The position numbers and the translations under genes were made by a program. The notes under the pieces are model-generated. The model had not been told where the DNA came from and made no database searches. It worked only from the letters and a program-made list of their open reading frames with translations. This document shows positions 5,813 through 9,785 of a DNA stretch of 9,785 bases, piece by piece; positions within the stretch are counted from its first letter, which is position 1, and each line of letters begins with the position of its first letter. Source of the stretch: Deinococcus sp. (GTDB taxonomy: Bacteria; Deinococcota; Deinococci; Deinococcales; Deinococcaceae); contig JAGLBF010000039.1 of assembly GCA_018260375.1 (NCBI GenBank), forward strand, positions 9,573-19,357, given 5' to 3'.

Positions 5813-7231
5813 TCAAACCAAATCTAAATACTGCTCTAGTTCCCAGGGATGCACCACGGCTGCGTAGCGTTGCCACTCGGCACGTTTGGCCGTCAGGTAG
5901 TGCTTGAGGGCGTGTGCGCCCATCGCCTGCGCCAGCACCTCGTCTCGCTCCAGGTCTTCAAGCGCTTCGTACAGGTCACGGGGCAAGTCGCGAATGCGGT
6001 GGTGGCGTTTTTCGCGCACCGTCATCTGGTAAATATTTCGCTGAATGGCGGGGGGCGGCTCTAGGCGCTGCTCTATACCGTCTAGGCCCGCCGCGAGCAT
6101 CAGCGCCAGGGCCAGGTAGGGGTTACAGCTGGGGTCGGGCAACCTGAATTCAGCGCGGGTGCTGATACCGCGCTTGGCTGGCACGCGCACCAGGGCCGAG
6201 CGGTTAGAGGTGCTCCAGGCCGCATTTATAGGGGCTTCAAACCCGGGCACCAGACGCTTATACGAGTTCACCAGTGGGTTAGTAACAGCGCACATACCGC
6301 TCGCGTGCTCTAGCAGCCCCGCAATAAAGTGCAGGGCAACCTCTGACAGCTCATACTCAGCTTGCGGGTCATAAAAGGCGTTGGCCCCGCCGCGAAAAAG
6401 TGACAGGTGGGTGTGCAGCCCTGAGCCGTTAACCCCCATCACGGGCTTGGGCAAAAAGCTGGCAAGCAGGTCATAGTCTAGCGCCATGCGCTTTACCACA
6501 AATTTAAAGGTACACAGTGCGTCAGCGGCTGCCAGGGCGTTTTGGTAGCGGAAGTCAATTTCGTGCTGGCCTGGAGCGACTTCATGGTGCGAGGCTTCTA
6601 TTTCAAAGCCCATCTGCAGCAGCTTGTTGCTGATCTCGCGCCGCAAACGCTCGCCCTGATCCAGCGGAGCCAAATCAAAGTAGCCCGCCTGGTCACCCGT
6701 ACGGGTGGTGGCGCGCCCCGCCTGGTCACGTTCAAACAAAAAGAACTCGGGTTCAAAGCCGGCAAAAAGGGTAAAGCCTAGCGCCTGTGCTCGTGCGATT
6801 TGTTGCCTCAGCACATACCTGGGGTCGCCCGAAAACGCTTCACCTGACGGCAAATACACATCACATATCAGCCGCGCGACTTTGCTGTTGACAGGGCTGC
6901 CCGGTTCTTGAGAGGGCAAGCGCGAGAACTGGGGGTAAATCAGGAAGGTGGATAAATCGGGGCGCAGCAGCATGTCTGACTCTTCAATGCGGGTAAAGCC
7001 CTGCACCGATGAGCCGTCAAACATTATCCCGCCGCCCAGCGCCTTTTCAAACTGGCTAGGCGGCACTTCTACGTTTTTCACTATGCCCAGTACGTCACAA
7101 AATTGCAGGCGCAAAAACTCTACTTCGGCGTCCTTTAGGCGTGCCAGTAAGGACGCCATTGTCGCTTGCGGGTCGCTGGCGGGCAGAGGTGTGGAAGACA
7201 TTGAGGCGGAACTCACTTTAGGCGTAGACAT
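5813..7231 (-). CDS. glnA: glutamine synthetase, type I (GSI-alpha)
   Basis: This 472-aa enzyme condenses glutamate and ammonia to glutamine with ATP hydrolysis in the cytoplasm; GSI forms dodecamers. The N-terminal beta-Grasp part (about 30-120) includes RLQFCDVLGIVKNVEVP and FDGSSVQGF (71-79). The catalytic domain shows the metal and substrate residues in order: GFEPEFFLF (158-166), EASHHEVAPGQHEIDFRY (212-229), GVNGSGLHTHLSLF (266-279), NSYKRLVPGFEAP (322-334), the WSTSNRSALVR segment (339-349) and EFRLPDPSCNPYLALAL (361-377). The equivalent of the GSI-beta adenylylation loop reads RNIYQMTVREK. The compact length and lack of the GSI-beta insertion point to the alpha type, normally not adenylylated. 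The ATG at 7231 is preferred: an in-frame GTG exists at 7252 without a ribosome binding site, and TAGAAT (minus, 7248-7243) would start a transcript a few bases before 7231. Family and orientation are firm; the exact start is not. Confidence 0.93.
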   Translation of the reverse strand: MSTPKVSSASMSSTPLPASDPQATMASLLARLKDAEVEFLRLQFCDVLGIVKNVEVPPSQFEKALGGGIMFDGSSVQGFTRIEESDMLLRPDLSTFLIYPQFSRLPSQEPGSPVNSKVARLICDVYLPSGEAFSGDPRYVLRQQIARAQALGFTLFAGFEPEFFLFERDQAGRATTRTGDQAGYFDLAPLDQGERLRREISNKLLQMGFEIEASHHEVAPGQHEIDFRYQNALAAADALCTFKFVVKRMALDYDLLASFLPKPVMGVNGSGLHTHLSLFRGGANAFYDPQAEYELSEVALHFIAGLLEHASGMCAVTNPLVNSYKRLVPGFEAPINAAWSTSNRSALVRVPAKRGISTRAEFRLPDPSCNPYLALALMLAAGLDGIEQRLEPPPAIQRNIYQMTVREKRHHRIRDLPRDLYEALEDLERDEVLAQAMGAHALKHYLTAKRAEWQRYAAVVHPWELEQYLDLV

Positions 7232-7242
7232 ATTGTGGGCCG

Positions 7243-7248
7243 ATTCTA
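7243..7248 (-). promoter_or_regulatory. candidate -10 box of glnA
   Basis: TAGAAT on the minus strand ends 11 nt before the ATG at 7231, giving a leader of about 3-5 nt. No good -35 lies 16-18 bp upstream, so this is a weak prediction made mainly because no ribosome binding site precedes any candidate start. Confidence 0.3.
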
Positions 7249-7346
7249 CCACTGCTTTTGCCGTGATTTTGCTCAGGGCTCAAAACTTTGCCGCAACAGT
7301 TTGCAGATTTTGGGCTCTGAGGCAAGGTAAAAGGCATTATTTTTGC

Positions 7347-7360
7347 AAGTTGTACAACTT
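7347..7360. promoter_or_regulatory. perfect 14-bp palindrome, candidate operator between glnA and glnN
   Basis: AAGTTGTACAACTT is its own reverse complement. It ends 4 bp before the -35 box of the glnN promoter and lies about 100 bp upstream of the candidate glnA -10. The position suits an activator or repressor acting on glnN, perhaps on both genes. It shares a TGTACA core with, but does not match, the TGTNA-N7-TNACA site of Bacillus GlnR/TnrA, so the binding protein is unknown. Confidence 0.55.
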
Positions 7361-7364
7361 TTTG

Positions 7365-7395
7365 TTGACGTACCCCCTAGTCCTTGTACTATACT
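7365..7395 (+). promoter_or_regulatory. sigma-70-type promoter of glnN
   Basis: TTGACG (7365-7370) is a five-of-six match to the -35 box. Overlapping -10 candidates are TACTAT (7387-7392, 16-bp spacing) and TATACT (7390-7395, 19-bp spacing). Transcription would start near 7400, leaving a leader of about 80 nt before the ATG at 7480. Confidence 0.65.
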
Positions 7396-7403
7396 GCCAC
7401 AGG

Positions 7404-7431
7404 AAAGGCTCAACAGAAAAAGGCTCAGCAG
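7404..7431. repeat. direct repeat in the glnN leader
   Basis: AAAGGCTCAACAG (7404-7416) recurs as AAAGGCTCAGCAG (7419-7431) with one difference. Just after it AGCAG and CTGCT (about 7442-7453) can form a small hairpin. Both lie in the predicted untranslated leader. I see no match to a known glutamine riboswitch. Confidence 0.5.
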
Positions 7432-7466
7432 GGAAACGCGTAGCAGTGCTGCTGTATACGGCCCAC

Positions 7467-7472
7467 AGGAGG
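7467..7472 (+). promoter_or_regulatory. ribosome binding site of glnN
   Basis: AGGAGG, 7 nt before the ATG at 7480, is the strongest ribosome binding site in the window and fixes the glnN start. It contrasts with glnA, where none is visible. Confidence 0.85.
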
Positions 7473-7479
7473 AAGTGTC

Positions 7480-9632
<2,153 letters not shown>

Positions 9633-9633
<1 letters not shown>

Positions 9634-9718
9634 TACGGATTCCGGTTAAAGCCGCCCCGATTAGATCAGAAATGACCTGATTTAATCGGGGCGGATTGCC
9701 ATTGGGAAAAGATACGGA
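9633..9718. repeat. ATACGGA-bounded repeat with long hairpin directly after glnN
   Basis: It begins ATACGGATTCCG within a base of the glnN stop and reaches a second ATACGGACTTCC at 9712. Between them CCGCCCCGATTAGATCAG (9652-9669) pairs with CTGATTTAATCGGGGCGG (9677-9694): 18 positions with one mismatch, loop of 7 nt. No long T run follows, but the stem is strong enough to end or protect the glnN transcript. The two ATACGGA motifs here are in the same orientation, unlike the inverted termini of the other two copies. Confidence 0.6.
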
Positions 9719-9785
9719 CTTCCCTGGTCTCAATGGTTCGTGCAGTTTTAGGCGGCCTTAAGGCCGAAATTTAGCGGATTGGACG
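9712..9785. repeat. start of a further ATACGGA-type element, cut by the window edge
   Basis: It starts ATACGGACTTCC at 9712 and near the edge contains AATTTAGCGG (about 9768-9777), as does the minus-strand reading of the long copy at 5543-5678 close to its end. A perfect 14-bp palindrome, CGGCCTTAAGGCCG (9753-9766), lies between. The right terminus is outside the window. Confidence 0.45.

Noticed and set aside
5556..5876. Overlapping 106-112-aa open frames on both strands between the outer-membrane protein and glnA
   Set aside because: They run through the ATACGGA repeat and into the 3' end of glnA; composition (Cys, Trp, Arg-rich) is that of translated repeat, not of a conserved protein.
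7396..7479. Glutamine riboswitch in the glnN leader
   Set aside because: The leader is short and I cannot draw the conserved three-stem junction of the glnA RNA motif from it.

Overview
The window looks like chromosomal DNA from a Deinococcus-type bacterium (phylum Deinococcota). This is inferred from several signs read together: a GSI-alpha and a GSIII glutamine synthetase side by side, a PRC-barrel protein with LEA-like helices, an outer-membrane barrel protein in a genome with moderately high GC, several genes whose -10-like box sits 6-7 nt before the ATG (leaderless style), and interspersed non-coding repeats with ATACGGA termini that resemble the small noncoding repeats described in Deinococcus. 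I cannot name a species.

Layout. The left edge (1-118, minus) carries only the N-terminus of an exported or membrane-anchored protein. Next on the minus strand is a 2'-5' RNA ligase/cyclic phosphodiesterase family protein (ThpR/LigT) with a long basic Ala/Pro/Lys tail built partly from a 15-bp tandem repeat. Divergent from it is a 506-aa protein with two N-terminal PRC-barrel-like segments, then three LEA-like amphipathic helix stretches alternating with three copies of a ~48-residue module. It is followed by a plausible terminator and a 539-bp gap containing a repeat element and hairpins.

Two small plus-strand genes follow, a Roadblock/LC7 (MglB-like) protein and a 155-aa protein whose C-terminal half has a V4R-like pattern. 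They end at a strong rho-independent terminator. A signal-peptide-bearing, beta-rich, probable outer-membrane protein comes next and converges, across a 314-bp repeat-filled gap, on glnA.

The right third is a nitrogen-assimilation locus. A type I-alpha glutamine synthetase (minus) and a type III glutamine synthetase GlnN (plus) are divergently transcribed from a 248-bp regulatory region. That region holds a sigma-70-like promoter, a perfect 14-bp palindrome just upstream of its -35 box, a short direct repeat in the leader and a strong ribosome binding site. After glnN the window ends in repeat-type sequence with a near-perfect 18-bp hairpin.

I do not see a defence system, CRISPR array, transposase, tRNA or rRNA. 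The strongest candidates for new biology are the modular PRC/LEA-like protein, the Roadblock plus V4R-like pair, the palindromic operator candidate of the two glutamine synthetases, and the repeat family.
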